A stretch of 64,000 bases of DNA, from assembly GCA_963835525.1 (NCBI GenBank), contig CAWIFM010000001.1, forward strand, positions 62,001-126,000, given 5' to 3'. This document shows positions 10,950 through 20,458 of this stretch, in pieces; positions within the stretch are counted from its first letter, which is position 1; each line of letters starts with the position of its first letter. The DNA comes from DASSUW01 sp963835525 (GTDB lineage: Bacteria; Actinomycetota; Thermoleophilia; Solirubrobacterales; Solirubrobacteraceae). The translations under genes and the position numbers were made by a program. The notes under the pieces are model-generated. The model had not been told where the DNA came from. It did no database searches and saw nothing but the letters and a program-made list of their open reading frames with translations.

Positions 10950-12034
10950 GGCTGGAGATCGAGACCCCGTCGTGGGGCTATGGCGACTCCGGGACGCGGT
11001 TCGCCACGTTCCAGCAGCCGGGGCGGCCGCGTGACGTGTTCGAGCGGATCGACGACGCGGCCGAGGTGCACCGGTTGACCGGGACGGCGCCGGCCGTGGC
11101 GCTGCACTTCCCGTGGGACCAGGGCGTGGGGCGTGCCGATGTCGAGGACCGTGGGCTGCGGGTCGGCGCGGTCAACCCGAATCTCTTCCAGGATCCCGAC
11201 TACAAGCTCGGGTCGGTGACGCACCCGGATGCGGGCGTGCGCCGCAAGGCGACCGACCACCTCCTCGAGTGCGTCGAGATCGCGCGCGAGCTGGGCTCGA
11301 CGGCGCAGTCGCTGTGGCTGGCCGACGGCACCAACTACCCGGGCCAGGACGATCTCGCCGAGCGCCGCGCCCGTATGCTCGAGTGCTTGGCCGAGGTCTA
11401 CGCGGCGCTGCCCGCCGAGCAGGAGCTGTTGGTGGAGTACAAGCCGTTCGAGCCGGCGTTCTACGCGACCGACCTCGCCGACTGGGGATCCGCCCTGCTG
11501 GCCTGCCAGACCCTGGGCGACCGCGCTCGGGTGCTGGTCGACCTCGGGCATCACCTGCACGGGACGAACATCGAGCAGATCGTCGCGATCCTGCGCGCCG
11601 AGGATCGCCTCGGCGGCTTTCACTTCAACAACCGCAAGTACGCCGACGACGACCTGATCGTCGGCTCGGTCAACCCGTTCGAGCTGTTCCTGATCTTCTT
11701 CGAGCTCGGCGACTCGCTGCCGCGGTTGACGATCGACCAGGCCCACAACGTCGAGGCCAAGGTCGAGGCGATGGTGCTCAGCGTGCTGAACCTGCAGGAG
11801 GCATGGGCGAAGGCGCAGCTTGTCGATCGCGACGCGCTGGCGGGGGGCGACGTGCTGCACGGCCACCAGGTGCTGCTCGACGCGTACAAGACGGACGTGC
11901 GGGCGCGATGCGCGGAGATGCGCCGCTCGCTCGGCGCGGCCGAGGACCCGATCGCCGAGCTGCGCCCCTACGTCGAGCGGATCGTCGCCGAGCGGGGCTC
12001 CACCGCGTCGGTGAGCGGGGGCTGGGGCCGGTGA
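10946..12034 (+). CDS. rhaI: L-rhamnose isomerase (RhaI type)
   Basis: A 362-residue TIM-barrel isomerase converting L-rhamnose to L-rhamnulose. It belongs to the RhaI type found in Pseudomonas and actinobacteria rather than the longer E. coli RhaA type. Metal- and substrate-site motifs include HFPWDQG, VEYKPFEPAFY, DLGHHLHGTNIEQI and GGFHFNNRKYADDDL. The GTG start lies in a GTGA overlap with rhaB, and its TGA overlaps the GTG of rhaD in the same way. Its position between kinase and aldolase fits the standard rhamnose pathway. Confidence 0.93.
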   Translation: MRLEIETPSWGYGDSGTRFATFQQPGRPRDVFERIDDAAEVHRLTGTAPAVALHFPWDQGVGRADVEDRGLRVGAVNPNLFQDPDYKLGSVTHPDAGVRRKATDHLLECVEIARELGSTAQSLWLADGTNYPGQDDLAERRARMLECLAEVYAALPAEQELLVEYKPFEPAFYATDLADWGSALLACQTLGDRARVLVDLGHHLHGTNIEQIVAILRAEDRLGGFHFNNRKYADDDLIVGSVNPFELFLIFFELGDSLPRLTIDQAHNVEAKVEAMVLSVLNLQEAWAKAQLVDRDALAGGDVLHGHQVLLDAYKTDVRARCAEMRRSLGAAEDPIAELRPYVERIVAERGSTASVSGGWGR

Positions 12035-14046
12035 CGACGCTGGCCGGCATGATCGCGCGCGCCGAGGACCGCTGGCCCGACGGTGACGTCCCGGACGACG
12101 CCCTCGGGCAGGTCCTGCTCGCCTCGCACCTGCTCGGCTCCGACCGTGCGGTGGCTAACTTCGGCGGCGGCAACACGTCGGCCAAGGGCACGGCCACCGA
12201 CCACGTCGGCCGCGAGGTCGACGTCATGTGGGTCAAGGGCTCGGGCAGCGACCTGGCCACCATGGAGCGCGAGCACTTCACGCCGCTGCGGCTCGACGAG
12301 ATGCTCGCCGTGTTCGAGCGCGACGAGATGAGCGACGAGGACATGGTCGCCCACCTGGCGCGCTGCCAGGTCGACCCCGCGGCGCCGCGCTCCTCGATCG
12401 AGACGCTGCTGCACGCCTTCGTGCCGGCCAGGCACGTGCACCACACGCACCCGGACGGGATCAACGTGCTGGCCGGCACCCGCGACGGCGAGCGCCTGGT
12501 GGCGGAGTGCTTCGGCGACGAGGCGGCCTGGATCCCCTACATCCGGCCCGGGTTCACGCTGGCCAAGCAGGTCGGCACTGCCGTGCGGGAGAACCCGGAC
12601 CTCAAGCTCGTCGTGCTGGCCAAGCACGGCCTCGTCGTCTGGGGCGACACGGCCGAGCAGGCCTATCGCCGCACGATCGAGGTGATCAACCGCGCGGTCG
12701 ACTTCGTCAACGCGAAGACGGCGGGCAAGCAGAGGTTCGACGGGGCCGCGCAGGGCGCCGAAGTCGACCTGCGCGCCGTGCTGCCGCCGCTGCGCGGGGC
12801 GCTCTCCAGCGAGCGGCACAAGGTGCTGGTCGTCGACACGTCGCCGCGCGCACGGGAGTTCGTCTCCTCGCACGCGGCGCCGGAGCTGGTCACGGTCGGG
12901 GCCGCCTGCCCCGACCATCTCGTCCACACCAAGCGGCTGCCGCTGTGGATCCCCTTCGACCCCGCGAGCGAGGACGTGGCGACGCTGGTGGAGCGCATCC
13001 GCGAGCGCGCGGCGGCCTACCGGGACGACTACCTCGCCTATGCCGGCGACGACCCCGCGGATCCCGACGCTCGCGTCGTGCTGATCCAGCACGTGGGTCT
13101 GGTCGGCGTGGCGCCCACGACCAAGAACGCCATGTTGTCGCGCGACCTCTACCACCGCGCGATCGAGGTCATGGCCGGAGCTCATGCGCTGGGCGGCTTC
13201 GTGTCGCTCGACGAGCGCGAGAGCCATGCCGTCGAGTACTGGCCGCTCGAGCTCTACAAGCTCTCGCTGGCGCCGCCGCCCGGCGAGCTCCAGGGCCGGG
13301 TCGCGCTCGTCACCGGCGCCGCCGGGGGCATCGGCCGCGCGATCGCCGACTCGCTCGCCTCGGCCGGCGCCTGCGTCGTCGGCTTCGACCTCGAGCCCGA
13401 CGCGGCCGGCGAGGTGTCCGTCGCCGGGGACGTCACCTCCGAGGCCGACGTGCGCGAGGCGTTCGATGCCGCCGTCGGCGCATACGGCGGCGTCGACATC
13501 GTCGTCTCGAATGCCGGCGTGGCCTCGAGCGCGCCGATCGAGGAGACCACCCTGGCCGAGTGGGAGCGCAACCACGCGATCCTGGGCACCGGCTACTTCC
13601 TCGTCGCGCGCGAGGCGTTCCGGGTCCTGCGCGAGCAGCGGCGCGGCGGCTCGATCGTGTTCGTGGCCTCCAAGAACGCACTCGTCGCCGGCCGGAACGC
13701 CGCCGCCTACTCGTCCGCGAAGGCCGCCGAGCTGCACCTCGCCCGCTGCCTGGCCGAGGAGGGCGGCGAGGACGGGATCCGCGTCAACACGGTCAATCCC
13801 GACGCGGTGCTCCAGGGCTCGCGGATCTGGGACTCGAGCTGGCGCGAGGAGCGCGCCGCCAACTACGGCATCGAGCCCGACGAGCTCGAGGAGCACTACC
13901 GCAAGCGCACCACGCTGGGCGTGAACATCCTGCCCGGGGACATCGCCGAGGCGGTACTGCACTTCGCGTCCGACCGCCGCTCCGGCAAGAGCACCGGCAA
14001 CGTGCTCAACGTCGACGGCGGCGTGCCCGCCGCCTATCCTCGCTAG
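12031..14046 (+). CDS. rhaD: Bifunctional rhamnulose-1-phosphate aldolase / short-chain dehydrogenase
   Basis: A 671-residue fusion. The N-terminal part (about residues 1-420) is a class II aldolase domain with metal-binding His residues in HVHHTHPDG and the AKHGLVVWG motif. It would split rhamnulose 1-phosphate into dihydroxyacetone phosphate and L-lactaldehyde. The C-terminal part (about 430-671) is a short-chain dehydrogenase with TGAAGGIGRA, SNAGVASSAP and an AAYSSAKAAELH active site (YxxxK), thought to oxidise lactaldehyde. This fused RhaD/RhaE form is known from other bacteria with RhaI-type isomerases. It begins in a GTGA overlap with rhaI. Confidence 0.93.
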   Translation: MTTLAGMIARAEDRWPDGDVPDDALGQVLLASHLLGSDRAVANFGGGNTSAKGTATDHVGREVDVMWVKGSGSDLATMEREHFTPLRLDEMLAVFERDEMSDEDMVAHLARCQVDPAAPRSSIETLLHAFVPARHVHHTHPDGINVLAGTRDGERLVAECFGDEAAWIPYIRPGFTLAKQVGTAVRENPDLKLVVLAKHGLVVWGDTAEQAYRRTIEVINRAVDFVNAKTAGKQRFDGAAQGAEVDLRAVLPPLRGALSSERHKVLVVDTSPRAREFVSSHAAPELVTVGAACPDHLVHTKRLPLWIPFDPASEDVATLVERIRERAAAYRDDYLAYAGDDPADPDARVVLIQHVGLVGVAPTTKNAMLSRDLYHRAIEVMAGAHALGGFVSLDERESHAVEYWPLELYKLSLAPPPGELQGRVALVTGAAGGIGRAIADSLASAGACVVGFDLEPDAAGEVSVAGDVTSEADVREAFDAAVGAYGGVDIVVSNAGVASSAPIEETTLAEWERNHAILGTGYFLVAREAFRVLREQRRGGSIVFVASKNALVAGRNAAAYSSAKAAELHLARCLAEEGGEDGIRVNTVNPDAVLQGSRIWDSSWREERAANYGIEPDELEEHYRKRTTLGVNILPGDIAEAVLHFASDRRSGKSTGNVLNVDGGVPAAYPR

Positions 14047-14050
14047 CGCC

Positions 14051-15052
14051 TTGAAGGTCACCGTGCAGCAGGTGGCGCGCCGCGCGAACGTGTCGGTCGG
14101 GACGGTCTCGAACGTCCTCAACCGCCCGCAGATCGTGGCGCCCCTGACGCGTGAGCGCGTGCTGCGCGTGATCGACGAGCTCGGCTTCGTCCGCAACGAG
14201 AGCGCCCGCCATCTGCGCACCGGGACCGGGCGGATCATCGGCCTGGTCATCCTCGACCTCTCGAACCCGTTCTTCACCGACCTCGCGCGCGGCGTCGAGG
14301 ACCGGGCGAACGAGGCGGGCTACTCCGTGATCGTCTGCAACAGCGACGAGGACCAGGCCAAGGAGGACGCGTACATGCGCGTGCTCGAGGAGCGGCGCGT
14401 CCAGGGCATGCTCATCGTCCCCGTGGCGCCCGGCAGCCCCGCCGTCGACCGCGTGCGGGCGCGCGGGACCGCCGTCGTGCGGGTCACCCACCGCATCGGC
14501 GACGACGAGTGCGGGGTCGGCGCCGACGACCTGCGCGGCGGCGAGCTCGCGATGGGCCACCTGCTCGCCCTCGGGCACGAGCGGGTCGGCTACATAACGA
14601 GCGCCTCGCACGTCTGGCCGACGGACGAGCGGCGCGCGGGCATGCTGATGGCGGCTCGCAAGGACGGCAGGGGCGACGACGTTCTGCACGACATCAGCGT
14701 CGAGCACCTCAACGTCGCCCACGGTCGCGACGCCGGCGAGCGCATCCTCGGCGTCCGGCCCCGCCCGACGGCCGTCATCTGCGCGAACGACCTCGTGGCC
14801 CTCGGTGTCCTCCAGGTGATGATCCGGCACGGCGTGCGGGTGCCAGGCGACATGGCGATCGTCGGCTTCGACGACATCGAGTTCGCCTCCGCCGCCGCCA
14901 TCCCGCTCACCTCGGTCCGCCTCCCACGGCGCTTCATGGGCCGGGTCGCGACGGACCTGCTGCTGGAGGAGGCGAGCGGCGACCCCGAGCACGTGCACCG
15001 GCGCATCGTGCTGGAGCCGGAGCTCGTGGTCAGGCAGTCGACGATCGGCTGA
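14051..15052 (+). CDS. LacI-family transcriptional regulator (rhamnose operon)
   Basis: A 333-residue LacI/GalR regulator. The N-terminal HTH reads VQQVARRANVSVGTVSNVLNRP, followed by a hinge and a sugar-binding effector domain (DLSNPFFTDLARG, GFDDIEFASAA). It starts at TTG, 4 nt after the rhaD stop, so it is probably the last gene of the rhamnose operon. It is closely similar to the LacI protein at 17743-18771 (shared VSVGTVSNVLNRP and LGFVRNESAR), so both may recognise related operators such as those at 21801 and 21879. Effector unknown, presumably a rhamnose-pathway compound. Confidence 0.9.
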   Translation: MKVTVQQVARRANVSVGTVSNVLNRPQIVAPLTRERVLRVIDELGFVRNESARHLRTGTGRIIGLVILDLSNPFFTDLARGVEDRANEAGYSVIVCNSDEDQAKEDAYMRVLEERRVQGMLIVPVAPGSPAVDRVRARGTAVVRVTHRIGDDECGVGADDLRGGELAMGHLLALGHERVGYITSASHVWPTDERRAGMLMAARKDGRGDDVLHDISVEHLNVAHGRDAGERILGVRPRPTAVICANDLVALGVLQVMIRHGVRVPGDMAIVGFDDIEFASAAAIPLTSVRLPRRFMGRVATDLLLEEASGDPEHVHRRIVLEPELVVRQSTIG

Positions 15053-15133
15053 TCGAGAACGCCGTCACGTCGTCGGGCACGCCCTTGACGACCTCGCCGC
15101 CATGCTCGTGCACCGGCCCGCACGACGGTGTCT

Positions 15134-17743
15134 CTACCTCGAGCATCTGAACTCGTACGTCCCCGAGCCGATCTCGTGGCGCTCGCCTCCGGGCAGCACG
15201 ACCGTGGCCGTCACGTTCGCCGGGATGTCGACGTCGAGCTGGAACGTGCCGTCCTCCTGGAGGCGCCAGGCGCTGCGGATCGTCCCTCGCACCGACTCGA
15301 ACGTGGCTTCGGCGTGGTCGAGCTCGCCGGGGGTGGGGGAGATGAGGACGTGCTCGTAGCCTGGGCGCTCCGGATCGACCCGGATGCCGGCCACGTACTC
15401 GTAGAGCCACTCCGCGACCGAGCCGAGCGAGTAGTGGTTGAAGGAGTTCATCATCGGCGTCTGGAAGCCGTGCTCCTCGGTCCAGCCGTCCCAGCGCTCC
15501 CAGATCGTCGTCGCGCCCTGGCGGATCGAGTAGCCCCACGACGGGAACGTCTCGTTGAGCAGCAGGCGGTGCGCGACGTCGGCGTAGCCGTGCTCGGTCA
15601 GCACCGGGCAGAGCAGCGCGACGCCGACGAAGCCGGTGGTCAGGTGCCAGTCGCGGCGCTCGATGGCGGCCACCAGCCGTTCCGCCGCCCGTGCGCGCAG
15701 CTCCTGCGGCAGCAGCTCCATGTGCAGGGCGAGCAGGTAGACGGTCTGCGTGTCGCCCTCGATCGACGCGTCCTCGCCGACATAGGCGCGGTTGAAGGCG
15801 GCGGCGACGTCGCGGTGCAGCGCGTCGTAGTGCGCGGCGCGGTCCGAGCGCCCCAGCACGCGCGCCATCCGCGCCATGAGCAGGGCGTCGTACGCCATGT
15901 AGGCGGTCGCGAGCACCTCGCGCGGCGTGTGCTCTCCCGCCGACAGCCAGTCGCCATAGTCGTTGTTGCGGCGCGCCTTCCACAGCAGGTCGGGGTTGTG
16001 GCGGACGAGATAGGCGAGGTAGCGCTCCATCGCGTCCCAGTGGCGCTCGAGGATCCGCACGTCGCCGTAGCGCTGGTAGATGACCCACGGCACGATCACT
16101 CCGCCGTCGGCCCACGCCGGCGCGCCGTCACGCTCGAAGGACATCCGCGGCGCGACGTCCGGGTAGGCGCCCTCGGGCGACTGCGCGTCGAGCACGTCGT
16201 CGCCCCACTTGGTGATGAAGGCGGCGACGTCCATGTTGAGCGCCGCGCTGGGCAGGAACACCTGGGCGTCGGCCAGCCAGCCGAGCCGCTCGTCGCGCTG
16301 CGGGCAGTCGGTGGGGACCGACAGGAAGTTCCCGCGCTGGCCCCAGGTGACGTTTCGCCAGAGCTGGTTGACCATGTCGCTCGAGCACTCGAAGTGCCCC
16401 GTCCACGGCGTGTCGGATCCCGCGACGCGCCCGACCAGGGCCGGCGGCTCGGCCAGGCCGGTGACCTCGACGTAGCGGAAGCCGTGGAAGGTGAACCGCG
16501 GCTCGAACACCTCAAGGACACGCCCGCCGGAGGCGGAAGTTTCCCGGCCGCTGCCGCGCAGGACGTAGGTCTCCTGCGGGCGGGCCGCGCGCAGGTTGGC
16601 GAGGTGCAGCGAGCCGTCCGCCTCCAGCATCTCGGCGAAGCGCAGCCGCACCGTGGTGCCGCGCTCGCCCTCGACCTCCAGGCGCACCCAGCCGACCATG
16701 TTCTGCCCCAGGTCGACCACGTGCACCCCCGGCGCGCGCTCGGTGACCGAGACCGGCTGCAACTCCTCGGTCACGCGGATCGGCTGCGCGCGCTCGGGCA
16801 CCAGCGCGACGCCGTCCCGCTCACGCACCAGCACGGCCGGCCAGCCGCTGTCGTCGTAGCCGGGCTCCATCCACCCGTCGAGCTCGCGGCGGGCGTCGTA
16901 GTACTCGCCGTGCAGCAGATCGGAGTAGCGGATCGGGCCCGTGGTCGCGCGCCAGCCCTCGTCGGAGGCGACGACGTCGACGGTCCCGTCCTCGTGCTCG
17001 AGGTGGAGCTCGCACAGCAGCTCGGGGTAGGTGCCGTAGTGCGCGCCGGCGCGCTTGAGGTCAAAGCCGACGAAGCCCGACCACCAGCCGTCGCCGACGA
17101 TCGCCGCCAGCACGTTGGCGCCCTCGCGCACCAGCTCCGTGACGTCGTGCGCCGCGTACTCGATCCGCGTGCGGTAGTCGGTCCAGCCGGGCGCCAGCAC
17201 GGCGTCGCCGACGCGGGCGCCGTTGAGGTGCAGCTCGTGGACGCCGCGCGCCGTGGCGTAGAGCATCGCCCGGCGCACGCCGCCGGCCGCCTCGAAGGCG
17301 CGCCGCAGGTACGGGGCGGGGCCGCAGCGCTGGAGCATGATGTCCTCGACGATCTCCGGCTCGCTGCCGGGGACCGGGACGCCGGGATCCTCGCTCGCGT
17401 CGCGCCAGATCCACTGCGCGCGCCACTCGGCCAGGGCGGTGCGGAAGCGCGCGGGCTCGCTCCACTCGGACTCGGCGCCGTCCTCGTCCCACACCTGCAC
17501 GGTCCACGAGCAGTCGGTCGCGGCGGGCAGCGCACGCCCGGCGTAGACGATGTCGACCGAGCTCGAGGACTCCACCCGGCCGCTGTCCCAGAGAACGCCG
17601 TCGCCGGCGGACACGACCACGCGGTACGCGCTCTGGCGCTTGCCGCGCTCGGACGAGTCCAGCGCCCAGCTCAGCCGCGGGGCCGGCTCGTCCAGGCACG
17701 GCACGTCCCGCCGGTGCTCGCAGCGCAGGGCGACGGCGCGCAT
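15134..17743 (-). CDS. Alpha-L-rhamnosidase, glycoside hydrolase family 78
   Basis: An 869-residue GH78 enzyme that removes terminal L-rhamnose from glycosides. N-terminal beta domains (RLSWALDSSERGKRQSAYRV, then a WGW-like WRAQWIWRD region) precede the (alpha/alpha)6 catalytic barrel. Catalytic-region motifs PQRDERLGWLADAQVF and ATTIWERWDGWTEE are typical of the family. No signal peptide is visible, so it probably acts on imported rhamno-oligosaccharides. The ATG at 17743 overlaps the LacI stop by one base (TGATG), and an SD-like GAGGAGG lies upstream. It is the last gene of the minus-strand operon that begins at 21778. Confidence 0.93.
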   Translation of the reverse strand: MRAVALRCEHRRDVPCLDEPAPRLSWALDSSERGKRQSAYRVVVSAGDGVLWDSGRVESSSSVDIVYAGRALPAATDCSWTVQVWDEDGAESEWSEPARFRTALAEWRAQWIWRDASEDPGVPVPGSEPEIVEDIMLQRCGPAPYLRRAFEAAGGVRRAMLYATARGVHELHLNGARVGDAVLAPGWTDYRTRIEYAAHDVTELVREGANVLAAIVGDGWWSGFVGFDLKRAGAHYGTYPELLCELHLEHEDGTVDVVASDEGWRATTGPIRYSDLLHGEYYDARRELDGWMEPGYDDSGWPAVLVRERDGVALVPERAQPIRVTEELQPVSVTERAPGVHVVDLGQNMVGWVRLEVEGERGTTVRLRFAEMLEADGSLHLANLRAARPQETYVLRGSGRETSASGGRVLEVFEPRFTFHGFRYVEVTGLAEPPALVGRVAGSDTPWTGHFECSSDMVNQLWRNVTWGQRGNFLSVPTDCPQRDERLGWLADAQVFLPSAALNMDVAAFITKWGDDVLDAQSPEGAYPDVAPRMSFERDGAPAWADGGVIVPWVIYQRYGDVRILERHWDAMERYLAYLVRHNPDLLWKARRNNDYGDWLSAGEHTPREVLATAYMAYDALLMARMARVLGRSDRAAHYDALHRDVAAAFNRAYVGEDASIEGDTQTVYLLALHMELLPQELRARAAERLVAAIERRDWHLTTGFVGVALLCPVLTEHGYADVAHRLLLNETFPSWGYSIRQGATTIWERWDGWTEEHGFQTPMMNSFNHYSLGSVAEWLYEYVAGIRVDPERPGYEHVLISPTPGELDHAEATFESVRGTIRSAWRLQEDGTFQLDVDIPANVTATVVLPGGERHEIGSGTYEFRCSR

Positions 17744-18771
17744 CACGTCCTCCTCGTCTTCCCGCGGGTCGAGTCCCGCACCAGCAGCTCGGGCACGAAG
17801 GCGATGCCCTGGTGCTCGTGCCTGTCGTCCATGGTCTCGGCGATCAGCAGCTCGGTGGCGGTCCGCCCGAGCCGCTCGCGCGGCTGGCGCACCGAGGTCA
17901 GCGGCACGGCCGCCGCGGTGGCGAAGTCGATGTCGTCGTAGCCGACGATCGCCACGTCGCGCGGCACGGCCACGCCCGCCAGCAGGAGCTGCTGGAGCGC
18001 CCCGAGCGCCAGCATGTCGTTGGCGCAGAACACGGCCGACGGGCGCTCGCGCGGCGGCAGCCCGATCAGGCGCTGCGCGGCGAAGCGCCCGGCGGCCACC
18101 GTCGGCGCCTCGGTCGCCAGCACGACGAGGTCCTCGTCGGGGAGGCCCGCCGCGGCCATGGCTCGCAGCGACCCCTCGAGACGGTCGGCGATCTGCGGCA
18201 GCTTCAACGGCCCGCCGGCGAAGGCGATCCGCTCGTGCCCCTGGTCGATCAGGTGCGCGACGGCCAGCTCGCCGCCGAGCCGGTCGTCCACCGCGACGCT
18301 GCACCATGCGCTCGCGATGTCGGCCGGATGGTCGACGAGCACGACCGGAGTGCCCTGCTGCGGCAGCGTCCGCAGCTGCGGGTTCGCGTAGTCGAGCGCG
18401 GTGATCATGATCCCGAGCACCTGCTGCTGGTGGAGCTGGTCGAGGTAGCGGTCCTCGCGCGCGGGGTCGCCGTTGCTGTTGCACAGGAACAGCGCCAGGC
18501 CGGCCTGCTCGGCGGCTGCCTCGGCGCCGCGCGCGACGTCGGTGAAGAAGGGGTTGGTGGCGTCGAGGAACACATAGGCGAGCGTCCGGCTGCGGCCCTG
18601 CCGCAGCTGGCGCGCCGACTCGTTGCGCACGAACCCGAGCCGCGCCATCTCGGCCTGTACGCGCGAGCGCGTCTCGTCGCGCACGATCTCGGGCCGGTTG
18701 AGCACGTTCGAGACCGTGCCGACCGAGACGCCGGCCGCCCGGGCCACGTCCTTGACGCCGACACGCATCAT
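17743..18771 (-). CDS. LacI-family transcriptional regulator (rhamnosidase operon)
   Basis: A 342-residue LacI/GalR regulator with HTH VKDVARAAGVSVGTVSNVLNRP and an effector domain (DATNPFFTDVARG, VGYDDIDFATAAAVP). It lies inside the binding protein-permease-permease-LacI-rhamnosidase operon, with an ATGA overlap to the permease before it and a one-base overlap to the rhamnosidase. Two operator-like palindromes near the operon promoter (21801 and 21879) are natural targets, so autoregulation is likely. It is a close relative of the LacI protein at 14051; cross-talk between the two operons is possible. Confidence 0.9.
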   Translation of the reverse strand: MMRVGVKDVARAAGVSVGTVSNVLNRPEIVRDETRSRVQAEMARLGFVRNESARQLRQGRSRTLAYVFLDATNPFFTDVARGAEAAAEQAGLALFLCNSNGDPAREDRYLDQLHQQQVLGIMITALDYANPQLRTLPQQGTPVVLVDHPADIASAWCSVAVDDRLGGELAVAHLIDQGHERIAFAGGPLKLPQIADRLEGSLRAMAAAGLPDEDLVVLATEAPTVAAGRFAAQRLIGLPPRERPSAVFCANDMLALGALQQLLLAGVAVPRDVAIVGYDDIDFATAAAVPLTSVRQPRERLGRTATELLIAETMDDRHEHQGIAFVPELLVRDSTRGKTRRT

Positions 18772-19580
18772 CCCTTGACGGCGCCCGCGGTCAGGCCGTC
18801 CACGATCCGCCGGTTGAAGAACATGAACATGATCAGCGGCGGGATCGTGATCAGCAGGATGTCGGCGAACAGCAGGTGGTACGACTGCTCGTACTGGCTC
18901 TGGAAGTTGAAGAGCGTGAGCTGGACCGTGGCGTTCTCGTCGCCGGGCAGGAAGTAGAGCGGGTTGACGAAGTCGTTGAACACCGTGACCGACTGGACGA
19001 CGATCACGGTGATCGTGACCGACTTCAGCAGCGGGAAGATCACGCTGAAGAACACCCGCAGCGGCCGCGCGCCGTCGATGGTGGCGGCCTCGTCGAGCTC
19101 GCGCGGGATGGTGGCGATGAAGGCTCTGAAGAGCAGGATGCTGAACGAGAGCCCGAACGCGACCTCGATGAGCACCATGCCCTGGAGCGTCTTGAACAGA
19201 CTCAGCTCCTGCAGGACCCACACGGTCGGCACGACGGCGGGCGGGATGATCAGCCCGCTGAGGATCAACACGTCGGCGACGCGCGTCCACTTGCTCGGCC
19301 GCCGCTGCAGCACGTAGGCGACCATCGCCGCCAGCACGACCATGATGGCCACGCTGGCGACGGTGATGATCGTGCTGTTGATGAAGGCGGTGACGAGCAT
19401 GTAGTCACGCGCCTCGATCGCCTGGCGGAAGTTGTCGAGCAACTGCCAGTCGGTGGGCAGCGAGAACTCCAGCTGCCCCGCCTCGGCCTGCGTCTTGGCC
19501 GCGGTCAGCAGGATGAACGCGAACGGGACGAGGAAGATCACGCCGATCAGCACGACGAAGACGGGACTGAGTCTTCTCAC
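18768..19580 (-). CDS. ABC sugar transporter permease (MalG type)
   Basis: A 270-residue carbohydrate permease of the CUT1 family with about six membrane segments. The conserved cytoplasmic EAA loop is seen as ELDEAATIDGARPLRVFFSVIFPLL, the site where the ATPase docks. The GTG start lies in a GTGA overlap with the other permease; the end overlaps the LacI gene by ATGA. No ATP-binding subunit is encoded in this operon. As in many actinobacterial CUT1 systems, a shared MsmK/MalK-like ATPase elsewhere in the genome is expected (inference). Confidence 0.9.
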   Translation of the reverse strand: MRRLSPVFVVLIGVIFLVPFAFILLTAAKTQAEAGQLEFSLPTDWQLLDNFRQAIEARDYMLVTAFINSTIITVASVAIMVVLAAMVAYVLQRRPSKWTRVADVLILSGLIIPPAVVPTVWVLQELSLFKTLQGMVLIEVAFGLSFSILLFRAFIATIPRELDEAATIDGARPLRVFFSVIFPLLKSVTITVIVVQSVTVFNDFVNPLYFLPGDENATVQLTLFNFQSQYEQSYHLLFADILLITIPPLIMFMFFNRRIVDGLTAGAVKG

Positions 19581-20449
19581 AGCTGCACCTCGCGGCGGCG
19601 CAGGAACGAGTAGAGCGGCAGGATGATCGCCGTCACCAGCACGAAGAGCACGACGTTGCCCGCGGTCGAGAGCCCGTAGAACCCCGCCTGGTACTGCTTG
19701 TAGATCACCGACGCGATGACGTCGGAGGTGAACCCGGGGCCGCCGCGCGTCATCGCCCAGATCAGGTCGAACGACCGCAGGCCGCCGATCAGCGAGAGGA
19801 TGATCACCGTCACGGTCGCGGGCCAGGCGAGCGGCAGCGTGATGTAGCGGAACAGCCCGAACGGACCGGCTCCGTCCACGCGGGCGGCGTCGTAGTACTC
19901 GCGCGGGACGGAGACGATGCCGGCGATGTAGATCACCGTGGCCAGGCCGACGCCCTTCCAGACGTCGACCAGCGCGACCGACATCAGCGCCCACTTCGGG
20001 TCCACCAGCCAGCGCGGCCCGGTGATGCCGACCGCGGCCAGCGTCTTGTTGATGAGGCCCACGTCCGGCTCCATCAGCACGGTGAAGGTGAGGCCGACGC
20101 CGATCGTGCTCACGAGGACCGGGAAGAAGACCGCCGAGCGCATGAACGCCCGGCCGATCACGCTCGACGTCAGCAGCACCGCGAGCAGCATCCCCAGCAC
20201 CACCTTCAGGCCCGAGGTGGTGACCGCGTAGATGAGCGTGTTCGTCAGGCCCTTGGTGAGCGCCGGCTCCTCGAAGAACTGCTTGAAGTTGTCGAGCCCG
20301 ATGAACTCCGAGTCGAACAGCGTCCAGCGCGTGAGGCTGAAGTAGAAGCTGCTGAACGTCGGCAGCAGGAAGAAGACGAAGAAGACGACGAAGGCGGGCA
20401 GGCAGAACCAGTACGGGTACGGGCTCTTCCCGCGTACTACGACCGACAT
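19577..20449 (-). CDS. ABC sugar transporter permease (MalF type)
   Basis: A 290-residue CUT1 permease. An N-terminal segment PYPYWFCLPAFVVFFVFFLL begins the first of six membrane helices, and the EAA loop reads EYYDAARVDGAGPFGLFRYITLP. It pairs with the MalG-type permease to form the channel for the sugar brought by the binding protein at 20459. The start codon follows the binding-protein gene after only 9 nt. Substrate is probably a rhamnose-containing oligosaccharide, because the operon ends with a rhamnosidase. Confidence 0.9.
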   Translation of the reverse strand: MSVVVRGKSPYPYWFCLPAFVVFFVFFLLPTFSSFYFSLTRWTLFDSEFIGLDNFKQFFEEPALTKGLTNTLIYAVTTSGLKVVLGMLLAVLLTSSVIGRAFMRSAVFFPVLVSTIGVGLTFTVLMEPDVGLINKTLAAVGITGPRWLVDPKWALMSVALVDVWKGVGLATVIYIAGIVSVPREYYDAARVDGAGPFGLFRYITLPLAWPATVTVIILSLIGGLRSFDLIWAMTRGGPGFTSDVIASVIYKQYQAGFYGLSTAGNVVLFVLVTAIILPLYSFLRRREVQL

Positions 20450-20458
20450 GCCGGTTGC

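Noticed and set aside
13250..14046. Short-chain dehydrogenase as a separate gene
   Set aside because: The frame is continuous with the aldolase domain; no stop or start lies between them. Fusion is a known RhaD form.
15030..15146. Short leftward frame of 38 codons after the rhamnosidase stop (LEVETPSCG start, similar to the LEIETPSWG start of RhaI)
   Set aside because: Too short to fold, overlaps the end of the LacI gene, and the likeness is limited to a few residues. Could be a remnant.
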